Numbered from the stretch's first letter, positions 1-6,497 are shown. The stretch: DNA of 27,500 nucleotides from Pseudomonadales bacterium (GCA_024234365.1 JACKOK010000008.1:1-27500), one strand, 5' to 3'. Notes: generated by a model not told the origin, from the letters alone. A program made the numbers and translations.

Positions 1-43
1 CTGTGTAGGGGATTGGTGAGGCACTGGGGGGATTAGTACCCAG

Positions 44-96
44 GGCTCGGCAGAGCCTCGCCCGTTCGGGCGGCGCAAGCCAAACGGTTGGCTTGC
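44..96. repeat. Three consecutive perfect hairpins downstream of ssrA
   Basis: Positions 1-150 hold no credible gene. Within them are three back-to-back stem-loops: 44-48 with 53-57 (loop GGCA), 59-63 with 68-72 (loop GTTC), and 75-83 with 88-96 (9 bp, loop ACGG). T-loop-like strings follow (TCGATTC near 97-103 and TTCAAATCC near 128-136). The array resembles a decayed structured RNA or tRNA-like element, but no cloverleaf closes properly. The strand and any expression are unknown. Confidence 0.5.
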
Positions 97-151
97 TCGA
101 TTCCGCCCTCACCCCCCGTCCCGGGGCTTCAAATCCTCATTTCTGCCAAAC

Positions 152-186
152 AAAAAAGCCCACACTTCCTGCGGAAGCATGGGCTT
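152..186 (-). terminator. Rho-independent terminator of ssrA
   Basis: Read on the minus strand, AAGCCCA (186-180) pairs with TGGGCTT (162-156). The inner stem extends through GU pairs to a GCA loop, and a run of six T follows (157-152). It lies just beyond the tmRNA 3' end, where a terminator is expected. Confidence 0.8.
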
Positions 187-193
187 GTTTGTT

Positions 194-555
194 TGGTGGA
201 GGCGGGGGGATTTGAACCCCCGTCCGTCAGTCCGCTGCCTTTGGCTCTACATGTTTAGCGTCGTCTATTGAGTTAACCCTTACCGGCCCGACGGGCAGGG
301 TGGTTTGGGCGAGCCCAGTACTTTTAGCCGCTTCACGCTGGGCGCGCTAGGCTAGCGATCCTGTTCTATATGACAGTCGCGAAAACCGGTTTACAGGCAT
401 CCCGGGGCGACCGCTCGCTGCGCCTAATTAGGCAGCGAGGGCGTAGCTATCGTCGTTGGCAACTATTGAAGTTGCATAGATTGATTTACGAGAGTCTATA
501 CCCTCTCGACATGCACCTCAGGGTTTGATACCGGCGTCGAATCCAGAGCGCCCCC
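194..555 (-). ncRNA. ssrA: Transfer-messenger RNA (tmRNA)
   Basis: tmRNA acts with SmpB to rescue ribosomes stalled on mRNAs that lack a stop codon, adding a degradation tag. On the minus strand the gene begins with GGGGGC at 555 and the tRNA-like 5' end. It ends in a T-arm with TTCAAAT and a genomically encoded CCA (196-194). The tag frame runs from the resume codon GCC (460-458) to TAA (430-428) and encodes ANDDSYALAA, so the full tag is AANDDSYALAA with the alanine charged on tmRNA. The length of 362 nt is normal for a one-piece tmRNA. smpB lies about 1.8 kb away. The 5' end is inferred by family comparison and could be off by a base or two. Confidence 0.95.
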
Positions 556-585
556 AAAAGTGTTGGCAGTTTAGCACACAGACAT

Positions 586-613
586 AAGTGGGGTCTGTAG
601 TGGGGATTTCAAG
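586..613 (-). promoter_or_regulatory. Sigma32-like promoter of ssrA
   Basis: On the minus strand CTTGAA (613-608) is followed after exactly 14 bp by CCCCACTT (593-586). The heat-shock consensus is CTTGAA and CCCCATNT. The spacing equals that of the grpE promoter in this window. Transcription would start near 580, leaving a leader of about 25 nt for RNase P to remove before the mature end at 555. No good sigma70 pair was found in the same interval. Confidence 0.55.
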
Positions 614-622
614 GGGGCGCGT

Positions 623-695
623 TGTAGGAGCCTGCCCTGCAGGCGAAAAGATTTGCAGCGGGCACAGAGGTCAATCGCCTGCAGGGCAGGCTCCA
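623..695. repeat. REP-like inverted pair (BIME-like)
   Basis: A 20-bp arm at 627-646 is repeated as a perfect inverted copy at 675-694, with a 28-nt spacer. Each arm starts TAGGAGCC or GGAGCC and contains the internal palindrome CCTGCCCTGCAGG. The pattern GTAGGAGC plus palindrome plus GCGA is that of the REP elements common in Pseudomonas and Xanthomonas, which are mobilised in trans by RAYT transposases. No RAYT gene is in the window. Transcribed, the pair would form a long hairpin. Confidence 0.75.
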
Positions 696-700
696 ACGGG

Positions 701-803
701 GGGTGGTTTTGTGAGCCAGGAGATGTTTTTACGAGGGTGGTTTTGAGAGCCAGGGGATGTTTTTACGTGGGGGGATTTTGAGAGTTCGGGGATGTTTTGA
801 CTC
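701..803. repeat. Three imperfect 34-bp tandem repeats
   Basis: The units are 701-734, 735-768 and about 769-803. Each contains GGG, a TTTTG-type run, GAGAG(C/T)C or similar, GGGGATG (GGAGATG in unit 1) and TTTT. Units 1 and 2 are nearly identical; unit 3 has diverged and gained one base. With the REP pair, this fills most of the roughly 300-bp gap between ssrA and the Hsp70-like gene. Confidence 0.8.
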
Positions 804-825
804 CCGGGCGGTCACAGGCTATAAC
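797..825 (+). promoter_or_regulatory. Sigma70 promoter of the Hsp70-like gene
   Basis: TTGACT (797-802), a 17-bp spacer and TATAAC (820-825) match consensus at five of six bases in each box with ideal spacing. Transcription would begin near 832, about 26 nt before the start codon at 858. The -35 box lies at the end of the third tandem-repeat unit. Confidence 0.6.
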
Positions 826-857
826 TCCTCCCCCTTCCTTGCCCATGATGCCGTGCC

Positions 858-2336
858 ATGCCTGGACAACATTCCCAGCCCGATCTGTTTGATGCTCCTG
901 CTGCCTCGCCGGTGCCGCGCCGCATTGGCATTGGGGTGGATTTTGGCACCAGCAACAGTGCGGTGGCGATCTTCGATGGCGAGCGCATTGAGCTGGTGCG
1001 GCTGGAGCAAGACAGTGTGACGATGCCAACGGCATCCTACATCGACCGGCAGTTTCAGGTGTGCACGGGGCAGCAGGCGATTGATCGTTATATTGCGGAC
1101 AATATGGGCCGCAAGGTGGAGCTGGGGGTGGAGGTGCTGGGCGAGGGGCGCAGCAGCACGGGGCAGATCGGGGAACATGGCTTGCCGGAGAAGGCGGAAA
1201 CCCATCTGGTCTACGGCCAGGCCTTTGTGGATTCGGGCGAGAAGGGGCGCTTATTCCGGGGCGTGAAGCGTCTGCTGGGGCAGGTGGATGTGCCACGGTT
1301 GATGGTGTTCGAGAAGGCGTTTCGGCTGGTGGCGCTGATTGCCCCGATACTGGTGCGTATCCGGGTGGCGGTGCAGCAGGCGCTTGCTGTGCGTGGGCCG
1401 CAGTGGCAGGCGGACCATGCCTGCATCGGGCATCCGGTGAATTTCGAGGGGCGTGACGAAAAGCACAATGAGGTGGCGCTGGAGCGTTTATCGGAAGCCT
1501 GCCAGCACGCGGGTTTCGTGAAGCGGCAGTTCTATCCGGAGCCCCTGGCCGCCGCGCTGAGTTATCTGCATGCAAGCCCTCACTCACGGGCAAAGACGCT
1601 GCTGGCGGTGGACTTCGGCGGTGGCACATTGGACCTGTGTGTATTGAAGCGGGATGGGGTGTCGTTTGAGGTGGTGGCAATTCACGGCATCGGGCTGGGG
1701 GGCGACCACATCGACCAGACGCTGTTCCGCGAGCTGCTGTTCCCGCTGCTGGGCAAGGGCGAGACCTGGCGGCGCAAGGGGGAGGATCGGGAAATCGAAA
1801 CCCTGTTCCCCTTCGAGGATTACGAGGAGCTGATCCTGAACTGGGCGGTGAGTTATATGCTGAACCAGAATCAGTACACCACGCCCGTGCAGCAGTGCAT
1901 GGAGCAGCCGGGGGAGGTGGGGCTGAAGTTCCGTCGTCTGTATGAATTGATCAAGCAGAATTACAGTTACCTGGTCTTCCAGGGCATCAAGGACATGAAG
2001 GCAGCGCTGTCAGAACAGGAGGAGGCGGTGCTCGATATCCCGGAGATCGATGTGCGGCTCACCCTCAGCCGTGCCCGCTTTGAGGCGCTGATTGCGGGGC
2101 ATCTGCAGCAGTTCAGGCGGGCGGTGGAGGACACCTTGAGTCGTGCGGTCATGGCGCCGGAACAGATCGACGTGGTGGTCAGCACGGGCGGTTCCTCGCT
2201 GATTCCGGCGGTGCGGCGCATGCTGGAGGCGATGTGCCCCGGGCGGGTGGAGGCGCACGATCCGTTCACGAGCGTGGCGGCCGGGCTGGCGATTGCGGAG
2301 TACGAGGGGCGGGGCCTCAGCGATTCGCGTGTCTGA
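858..2336 (+). CDS. Hsp70 family protein (YegD-like, lacks a substrate-binding domain)
   Basis: This 492-residue protein has the actin-like ATPase fold of Hsp70. Phosphate loop 1 is DFGTSNS (28-34), phosphate loop 2 is VDFGGGTLD (251-259) followed by GLGGDHID (279-286), and the adenosine motif is STGGSS (442-447). It stops soon after the nucleotide-binding fold, so the DnaK-type peptide-binding domain and lid are missing. E. coli YegD has the same architecture, and its role is poorly defined. A 20-residue N-terminal extension precedes the first strand. ATG 858 is the first in-frame ATG after the predicted promoter, although no clear Shine-Dalgarno is visible. The 3' end overlaps the 3' end of convergent smpB by 20 bp. 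A role in protein quality control is inference from family and neighbours. Confidence 0.88.
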   Translation: MPGQHSQPDLFDAPAASPVPRRIGIGVDFGTSNSAVAIFDGERIELVRLEQDSVTMPTASYIDRQFQVCTGQQAIDRYIADNMGRKVELGVEVLGEGRSSTGQIGEHGLPEKAETHLVYGQAFVDSGEKGRLFRGVKRLLGQVDVPRLMVFEKAFRLVALIAPILVRIRVAVQQALAVRGPQWQADHACIGHPVNFEGRDEKHNEVALERLSEACQHAGFVKRQFYPEPLAAALSYLHASPHSRAKTLLAVDFGGGTLDLCVLKRDGVSFEVVAIHGIGLGGDHIDQTLFRELLFPLLGKGETWRRKGEDREIETLFPFEDYEELILNWAVSYMLNQNQYTTPVQQCMEQPGEVGLKFRRLYELIKQNYSYLVFQGIKDMKAALSEQEEAVLDIPEIDVRLTLSRARFEALIAGHLQQFRRAVEDTLSRAVMAPEQIDVVVSTGGSSLIPAVRRMLEAMCPGRVEAHDPFTSVAAGLAIAEYEGRGLSDSRV

Positions 2337-2802
2337 CGACGCGCTGCTTCTCGATGGCCCATTCGCGGTCTTTTACCACGTTGCGCTTGTCGTGAGCCTG
2401 CTTGCCCTTGGCCAGGGCGATCTGGCATTTGACGAGGTGGCCCTTCCAGTAGAGCTTGGTGGCCACGCAGGTATGCCCCTTCTGCTGGGTGCTGGAGAAA
2501 ATGCGCGCCAGCTCCTTGCTGTGCAGCAGCAGTTTCTTGGTGCGGTCGGGCTCGCAGATGACATGGGTGCTGGCGGTATTCAGGGGCACCACATTGCAGC
2601 CGAGCAGCCAGGCTTCGCCGTCCTTGATGAGGACGTAGCTGTCCGTCAGCTGCACCTTCTTCTCGCGCATGCTTTTGACTTCCCAGCCGAGCAGGGCCAC
2701 GCCCGCCTCGAAGGTGTCTTCGACAAAGTAGTCGAAGGTGGCCTTCTTGTTGCGCACGATGGTGGTGTCGGGGGCTTTTGCCTTTTTGCCTGATTTTGCC
2801 AT
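2317..2802 (-). CDS. smpB: SsrA-binding protein SmpB
   Basis: SmpB binds the tRNA-like domain of tmRNA, delivers it to the A site of stalled ribosomes, and uses its C-terminal tail as a codon-anticodon mimic. The 161-residue product has the family's beta-barrel sequence, including LGWEVKSMR near 38-46, and the basic tail with KDREWAIEKQRVVRHANR at the C-terminus. The length is normal. Its 3' end overlaps the Hsp70-like gene tail to tail by 20 bp. No Shine-Dalgarno precedes the ATG, and a perfect TATAAT box lies only about 8 bp upstream, so the mRNA may be nearly leaderless. With ssrA in the same window, both parts of the trans-translation system are present. Confidence 0.97.
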   Translation of the reverse strand: MAKSGKKAKAPDTTIVRNKKATFDYFVEDTFEAGVALLGWEVKSMREKKVQLTDSYVLIKDGEAWLLGCNVVPLNTASTHVICEPDRTKKLLLHSKELARIFSSTQQKGHTCVATKLYWKGHLVKCQIALAKGKQAHDKRNVVKDREWAIEKQRVVRHANR

Positions 2803-2810
2803 AGCGCGGC

Positions 2811-2839
2811 ATTATACCTGCAATGCTCGGGATTCCCAG
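2811..2839 (-). promoter_or_regulatory. Probable smpB promoter
   Basis: On the minus strand there is a perfect TATAAT (2816-2811), with a weak -35 CTGGGA (2839-2834) 17 bp upstream. Transcription would begin at about 2804, next to the ATG at 2802. An inverted repeat GGATTCCC/GGGAATCC (about 2830-2858) overlaps the -35 and lies between smpB and the divergent symporter gene, so it could be an operator for either. Confidence 0.5.
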
Positions 2840-2959
2840 TGTGCGCCGGCGGGAATCCTGCTTGGGGGCAAAGTTCTGGCCGGGGCAGGCGGGCGCTGAT
2901 AGAATCCGCGCAATGCTTTCGAAGAACAAATCTAAGCAATTGACGTAAAAGGGTTTTCC

Positions 2960-4390
2960 ATGGCAATTGAGCGCGGTCATTTCAGCTCCAAACTCGGTTT
3001 TATTCTGGCAGCGGCAGGCTCCGCCGTTGGGCTCGGAAATCTGGTGGCATTTCCGGTGATGGCATCCAAAAACGGGGGGGCGGTGTTTCTGCTGGTGTAT
3101 GTCTTCTTTGTGGCACTGATCTGCCTGCCGGTGATGATGGCGGAAATCGCCATGGGGCGCCGCTCGCAGCGCAACCCGGTGGGGGCGTTCACGCTGCTTT
3201 CGGGGGGCGGCGGTTTATGGCGCTGGGCGGGCAAACTGGCCATCCTGACCCCTTTCATGATTGCGGTGTTCTACACCATTGTCACGGTGTGGATCATCAT
3301 CTACTTCCTCAATGCGGCAAGCGGGGATCTGAGCTATCTCGCGCAGCCCAATACCTTTGGCGAGGTCATCGGTTCGCCTTCGCTGTTCGTCTATTTCATC
3401 GGCCTGCAGGTGCTGGTGTTTGGGGTCCTTTTCGGGGGGGTGAAAAAGGGCATTGAGCGCCAGGCACGCATTCTGATGCCGACGCTGGCGGTGATGCTGC
3501 TGGGGCTGATCGTGTTTGTGCTGACGCTGGACAATGCCGGGGCGGGCGTGCGTTATTACCTGGTGCCCGATTTCAGCAAGTTCAACAGCACGGTGGTGAA
3601 TGCGGCGCTGAACCAGGCCTTTTTCTCGCTGTCGCTGGGCATGGGTATCATGATTACCTACGGCTCCTATTTCGGAGAGAAGGACAGCATTCCGGGCTCC
3701 AGCCGACTGGTGGCGATTGCCGATACCTCTGTGGCCTTTTTTGCAGGGCTGTTGATTCTGCCGGCGATCTTTGCCTTTAACCCGGCTACCGATCCGGACG
3801 ATCTTTCAAGCAGCAGCGTGGGGCTGATTTTTACCTATCTGCCGCAGATATTCCTGTCCATGCAGGGCGCGGTGGGCTATGTCGGGGCCAGTATCGTGGC
3901 GAGTGTGTTTTTTGCGCTGGTGTTTTTTGCGGCGGTGACCTCGCTGGTGTCCATTCTGGAGATTCCGATTTCCTACATGATTGACGAGTGGGAGTTTTCC
4001 CGTAACAAGGCGGTGCTGGTTCAGGCCCTGCTGGTGAGCTTTTTCGCCATCTTTGCCGCCATGTCCTTTGGCATGTCCGGGTTTCTGACGGATTTCATTC
4101 CCTACGGGGGCGGGCCGAAATCTCTCTTCGATCTGATTGCGGATACCTTCAGTGAAGTGATTCTGCCGCTGGTCGGGTTTTTCGCTTGTATTCTTTGTGC
4201 CTATCGCTGGCGCGAGGGCGGCGGTTTGTCGGCGGAACTGAACCGTGGGGATGAACATTACGCGGGCAGTTTTGTGGAGCGATACGTGAACTTTGCGCTG
4301 CGCACCTTCGTGCCGGTGGTGTTGCTGTTTGTGTTCCTCAACTCCTTCTCGCAGAAGTATTTTGCCTTCGATCTGCTGAGCCTGTTATGA
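2960..4390 (+). CDS. Sodium-dependent transporter of the NSS/SNF family
   Basis: This 476-residue inner-membrane protein belongs to the neurotransmitter:sodium symporter family (LeuT fold), which moves amino acids or related solutes with Na+. The signature runs from residue 12 to about 45: AAAGSAVGLGNL, AFP (30-32) and KNGGA (37-41), matching the unwound first helix and helix 2 of LeuT. About eleven hydrophobic segments follow to the C-terminus. The substrate cannot be read from the sequence. The Shine-Dalgarno AAAAGGG ends 6 nt before ATG 2960. Its stop codon overlaps the ratA start by four bases (ATGA), so the two are co-transcribed and probably translationally coupled. It is divergent from smpB. 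Confidence 0.92.
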   Translation: MAIERGHFSSKLGFILAAAGSAVGLGNLVAFPVMASKNGGAVFLLVYVFFVALICLPVMMAEIAMGRRSQRNPVGAFTLLSGGGGLWRWAGKLAILTPFMIAVFYTIVTVWIIIYFLNAASGDLSYLAQPNTFGEVIGSPSLFVYFIGLQVLVFGVLFGGVKKGIERQARILMPTLAVMLLGLIVFVLTLDNAGAGVRYYLVPDFSKFNSTVVNAALNQAFFSLSLGMGIMITYGSYFGEKDSIPGSSRLVAIADTSVAFFAGLLILPAIFAFNPATDPDDLSSSSVGLIFTYLPQIFLSMQGAVGYVGASIVASVFFALVFFAAVTSLVSILEIPISYMIDEWEFSRNKAVLVQALLVSFFAIFAAMSFGMSGFLTDFIPYGGGPKSLFDLIADTFSEVILPLVGFFACILCAYRWREGGGLSAELNRGDEHYAGSFVERYVNFALRTFVPVVLLFVFLNSFSQKYFAFDLLSLL

Positions 4391-4836
4391 GCACGAGGAT
4401 AGACCGCAGTGCTCTGGTCATGCACACCGCGCAGCAGATGTACGATCTCGTCAATGACATCGAGAGCTATCCGCAGTTCATGCAGGGTTGCCAGAAAGCT
4501 CGTCTCATCAGCCGCTCGGAAAATGAAGTGGTAGGGGAGTTGACACTTGGGGCCGCTGGCTTGAAATATTCGTTTACCACCCGCAATACCCTGGTGCCGG
4601 GTGAGGAAATGCGCATGGAGTTAGTCGAGGGGCCTTTCCGTCATTTCGGGGCGTCCTGGCACTTCCGGGCGTTGAGCCCCGAGGCCTGCAAGGTCAGCCT
4701 GGAAATGGAATTTGATTTCACCGGCGGGCTGATCGGCGCGGCGCTGGAGAAACTGTTCAATCATTCCGCCAATACCCTGGTGGATGCCCTGGTCAACCGG
4801 GCCAACGAGGTATACGGAGTACAGCAAGGTTCATGA
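4387..4836 (+). CDS. ratA: RatA/Coq10-like START-domain protein
   Basis: The 149-residue product is a single START/polyketide-cyclase domain of the RatA family. E. coli RatA was reported to block 70S assembly, while its mitochondrial homologue Coq10 binds coenzyme Q; in most bacteria the second role is considered likely. Visible family features are the N-terminal segment with HTAQQMYDLVNDIESYPQF (about 12-30), the WHFRAL strand near 90, and the amphipathic C-terminal helix with NTLVDALVNRANEVYG. It overlaps the symporter upstream and rnfH downstream by 4 bp each. The ratA-rnfH pair next to smpB is a standard gammaproteobacterial arrangement, which supports the name. Confidence 0.9.
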   Translation: MSTRIDRSALVMHTAQQMYDLVNDIESYPQFMQGCQKARLISRSENEVVGELTLGAAGLKYSFTTRNTLVPGEEMRMELVEGPFRHFGASWHFRALSPEACKVSLEMEFDFTGGLIGAALEKLFNHSANTLVDALVNRANEVYGVQQGS

Positions 4837-5147
4837 GCGACACGGTCAGCACAATACAGGTGGAAGTGGCGTACGCCCAGCCGCAGCAGCAGCGCATCAT
4901 CGCCTTGAGTGTGCCGGCGGGCACCACGGCACTGGAGGCTGTGCAGTGCTCCGGCATTGCGGCGGAATTTCCGCAGATCGACCCGCTCACGGCCAGCATG
5001 GGCATCTTCTCGCGCCTGCTGGACGGGCGCAGCCAGCCGCTGCCGAAGGACTGTGTGCTGGAGGAGGGCGACCGGGTGGAAATCTATCGGCCGCTGCTGA
5101 TTGATCCGAAACAGGCGCGCCTGCGGCGCGCGGCCAGGAGGGAGTGA
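4833..5147 (+). CDS. rnfH: RnfH family ubiquitin-like protein
   Basis: This 104-residue member of the RnfH family (formerly UPF0125) has a beta-grasp fold like ubiquitin and ThiS. The region near residues 5-15 reads IQVEVAYAQP. The segment LEEGDRVEIYRPLLIDPKQAR (about 75-96) is the best-conserved part of the family. The function is unknown; the name comes from rnf clusters, but most copies pair with ratA, as here. It overlaps ratA by 4 bp (ATGA), and its stop TGA overlaps the next ATG (TGATG). Confidence 0.92.
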   Translation: MSDTVSTIQVEVAYAQPQQQRIIALSVPAGTTALEAVQCSGIAAEFPQIDPLTASMGIFSRLLDGRSQPLPKDCVLEEGDRVEIYRPLLIDPKQARLRRAARRE

Positions 5148-5437
5148 TGGACGACAAGAACATCCCGGGAAATGACACGAACAAGAGCCTGTGGGCACGC
5201 ATAGAAGACGGCCTGCGGGAATACTATATTGCGCCCTACCGCCGCGAGTTTGCCCGTGCCCAGCGGGACGAGGACGATCTGTTCATGATGCTCGTGTTCT
5301 CTGAAAGCCTGGGCATTCCCAACCCTGCTACTTATTACACCCTGGAGTTGTTGCCGGTGGTGTATGACCGTTTCCATGACTGGCATCGCCGCATGGGCAT
5401 GGAGCGCTCACCACTGGATCATGTGTCATGCTGCTAG
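5147..5437 (+). CDS. Small protein ending in Cys-Cys, partner of ArsA-type ATPase
   Basis: This 96-residue soluble protein has no signal peptide or membrane segment. Charged helical sequence (LREYYIAPYRREF, about 23-35) leads to LGIPNPATYYTLELLP (55-70), FHDWHRRMGM (76-85) and the terminus SPLDHVSCC. From memory it resembles the family NCBI calls cory-CC-star protein, small proteins with a terminal CC encoded beside ArsA-family ATPases; I could not verify this. ATG 5147 is preferred over the in-frame GTG 5144 because AGGAGG (5136-5141) lies 5 nt upstream of it. The gene overlaps rnfH by 1 base, and its last 10 bases overlap the start of the ATPase gene, so the two are almost certainly coupled. 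The CC codons share bases with the ATPase start ATG CTG CTA. The biochemical role is unknown. Confidence 0.75.
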   Translation: MDDKNIPGNDTNKSLWARIEDGLREYYIAPYRREFARAQRDEDDLFMMLVFSESLGIPNPATYYTLELLPVVYDRFHDWHRRMGMERSPLDHVSCC

Positions 5438-6414
5438 AACTCGCTCGCAGTAAAAATATTCTGTTTTTTGGCGGCAAGGGCGGTGTCGGCAAGACAACGG
5501 TGTCCGCCGCCACCGCACTGGCCATGGCGAAGGAAGGGCGGCGGGTGCTGCTGGTCTCCACCGACCCGGCGCATAATCTTGGCCATCTCTTCAATCGTGA
5601 GGTAGGCCCCAAGCCGGTAAAGCTCGCCGTGAATCTCGATGGCATGGAGCTGGACCCGGAGCAGACCGTCAATGAGCATCTGGAAGAGGTCGGGGAGTCT
5701 CTGCGCAAGCTGATGGCCCCCCATCTTGCCGGTGAGGTGGACAAGCATCTGGAGCTCTCCCGTGATGCGCCGGGCATGCAGGAGGCCGCCATCATGGAGC
5801 GCATCGCCGAGGTGGTGGAGGTTGCTGCAAAGGAGTATGACCTGTTGGTGTTCGACACGGCACCTTCCGGGCACACAGCCCGCTTGATTGCGCTGCCGGA
5901 AATGATGTCGGCGTGGACAGACGGGCTGATTCAGCGCCGTGACAAGGCCGAGCGCTTCAGCTCCGTGCTGCGCAACCTGGGGGCGGACAAGTCGGTGGGC
6001 AATACCATTTTCGGCAAGGACGACGAGAACTCCATGGACAGCCGCAACAATCGCATTCGCATTCTGCTCAATCGGCGGCGCAAACGCTTCAGCGATCTGC
6101 GTGCAGCATTGGGTAACCCGGAGCGCACGGCATTCATCATCGTGCTGGCGGCCGAGCGTTTGCCGGTGCTGGAGAGCATCGAGCTGCAGAAGCAGTTGCA
6201 GCGCACAGGTGTTCGCGTGGGGGGGCTGGTCGTGAATAAGCGTGTGCCCGAAGGCATGGGAGGTTTTTTCCAGGAACGCCGCACCCAGGAAGAGGTGCAC
6301 CTGGCAACGCTGCACGAGGCGCTGCCGGATTTGCCGCGCCAGGATATCACCCTGGTGGCGCATGATGTGGTGGGCCTGGCGGCACTGGAACAGTTTGCCG
6401 ACAGCCTGGCTTAG
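5428..6414 (+). CDS. ArsA/GET3-type ATPase, single domain, cysteine-free
   Basis: The 328-residue protein is one deviant-Walker P-loop ATPase domain of the ArsA/Get3 group: P-loop GGKGGVGKTT (15-24), switch I STDPAHN (44-50), and switch II with FDTAPSGHTARL (142-153). ArsA drives arsenite efflux and Get3 escorts tail-anchored membrane proteins. This protein has no cysteine at all, so it lacks both the arsenite-binding cysteines of ArsA and the zinc CXXC of Get3, and no arsB, arsR or arsC is nearby. An arsenic role is therefore unlikely. It is last in the symporter-ratA-rnfH-CC-protein-ATPase operon and overlaps the CC protein by 10 bp. ATP-driven chaperoning of the CC protein or a membrane client is a hypothesis. 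Confidence 0.85.
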   Translation: MLLELARSKNILFFGGKGGVGKTTVSAATALAMAKEGRRVLLVSTDPAHNLGHLFNREVGPKPVKLAVNLDGMELDPEQTVNEHLEEVGESLRKLMAPHLAGEVDKHLELSRDAPGMQEAAIMERIAEVVEVAAKEYDLLVFDTAPSGHTARLIALPEMMSAWTDGLIQRRDKAERFSSVLRNLGADKSVGNTIFGKDDENSMDSRNNRIRILLNRRRKRFSDLRAALGNPERTAFIIVLAAERLPVLESIELQKQLQRTGVRVGGLVVNKRVPEGMGGFFQERRTQEEVHLATLHEALPDLPRQDITLVAHDVVGLAALEQFADSLA

Positions 6415-6438
6415 CAGGCTGTTAGCCTGATGATTTTG

Positions 6439-6480
6439 TGTGACCGGCAGGAAACTTTTTCGCTCCGCCAGGGTCACAGA
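6439..6480 (+). repeat. Inverted repeat downstream of the ArsA-type gene
   Basis: TGTGACC and GGTCACA form perfect 7-bp arms, and inner GGC/GCC pairs extend the stem around a loop of about 18 nt. No T-run follows. It could act as an mRNA 3'-end stabiliser or a protein-binding dyad; the half-sites are too far apart for a CRP site. Confidence 0.45.
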
Positions 6481-6497
6481 AGAGTACCCGCAAGTCT

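Noticed and set aside
121..148. A tRNA gene or tmRNA 3'-end duplicate
   Set aside because: TTCAAATCC lies in the right context, but the T-stem does not pair, and no acceptor stem or CCA end closes the fold.
763..1680. A 305-residue minus-strand reading frame opposite the Hsp70-like gene
   Set aside because: It is Pro/Arg/Ala-rich, low-complexity and antisense to a gene with clear Hsp70 motifs, as expected in GC-rich DNA.
1967..2980. A 337-residue minus-strand reading frame over smpB and the end of the Hsp70-like gene
   Set aside because: It is a shifted frame over smpB, which is clearly coding; the translation has no coherent domain.
4387..5147. ratA-rnfH (RatA-RatB) as a toxin-antitoxin system
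   Set aside because: The pair is a conserved housekeeping neighbour of smpB, RatA homologues are Coq10-like lipid-binding proteins, and nothing here shows toxin-antitoxin behaviour.
5428..6414. Arsenite efflux ATPase ArsA
   Set aside because: There are no cysteines, only one ATPase domain, and no arsB, arsC, arsD or arsR nearby.
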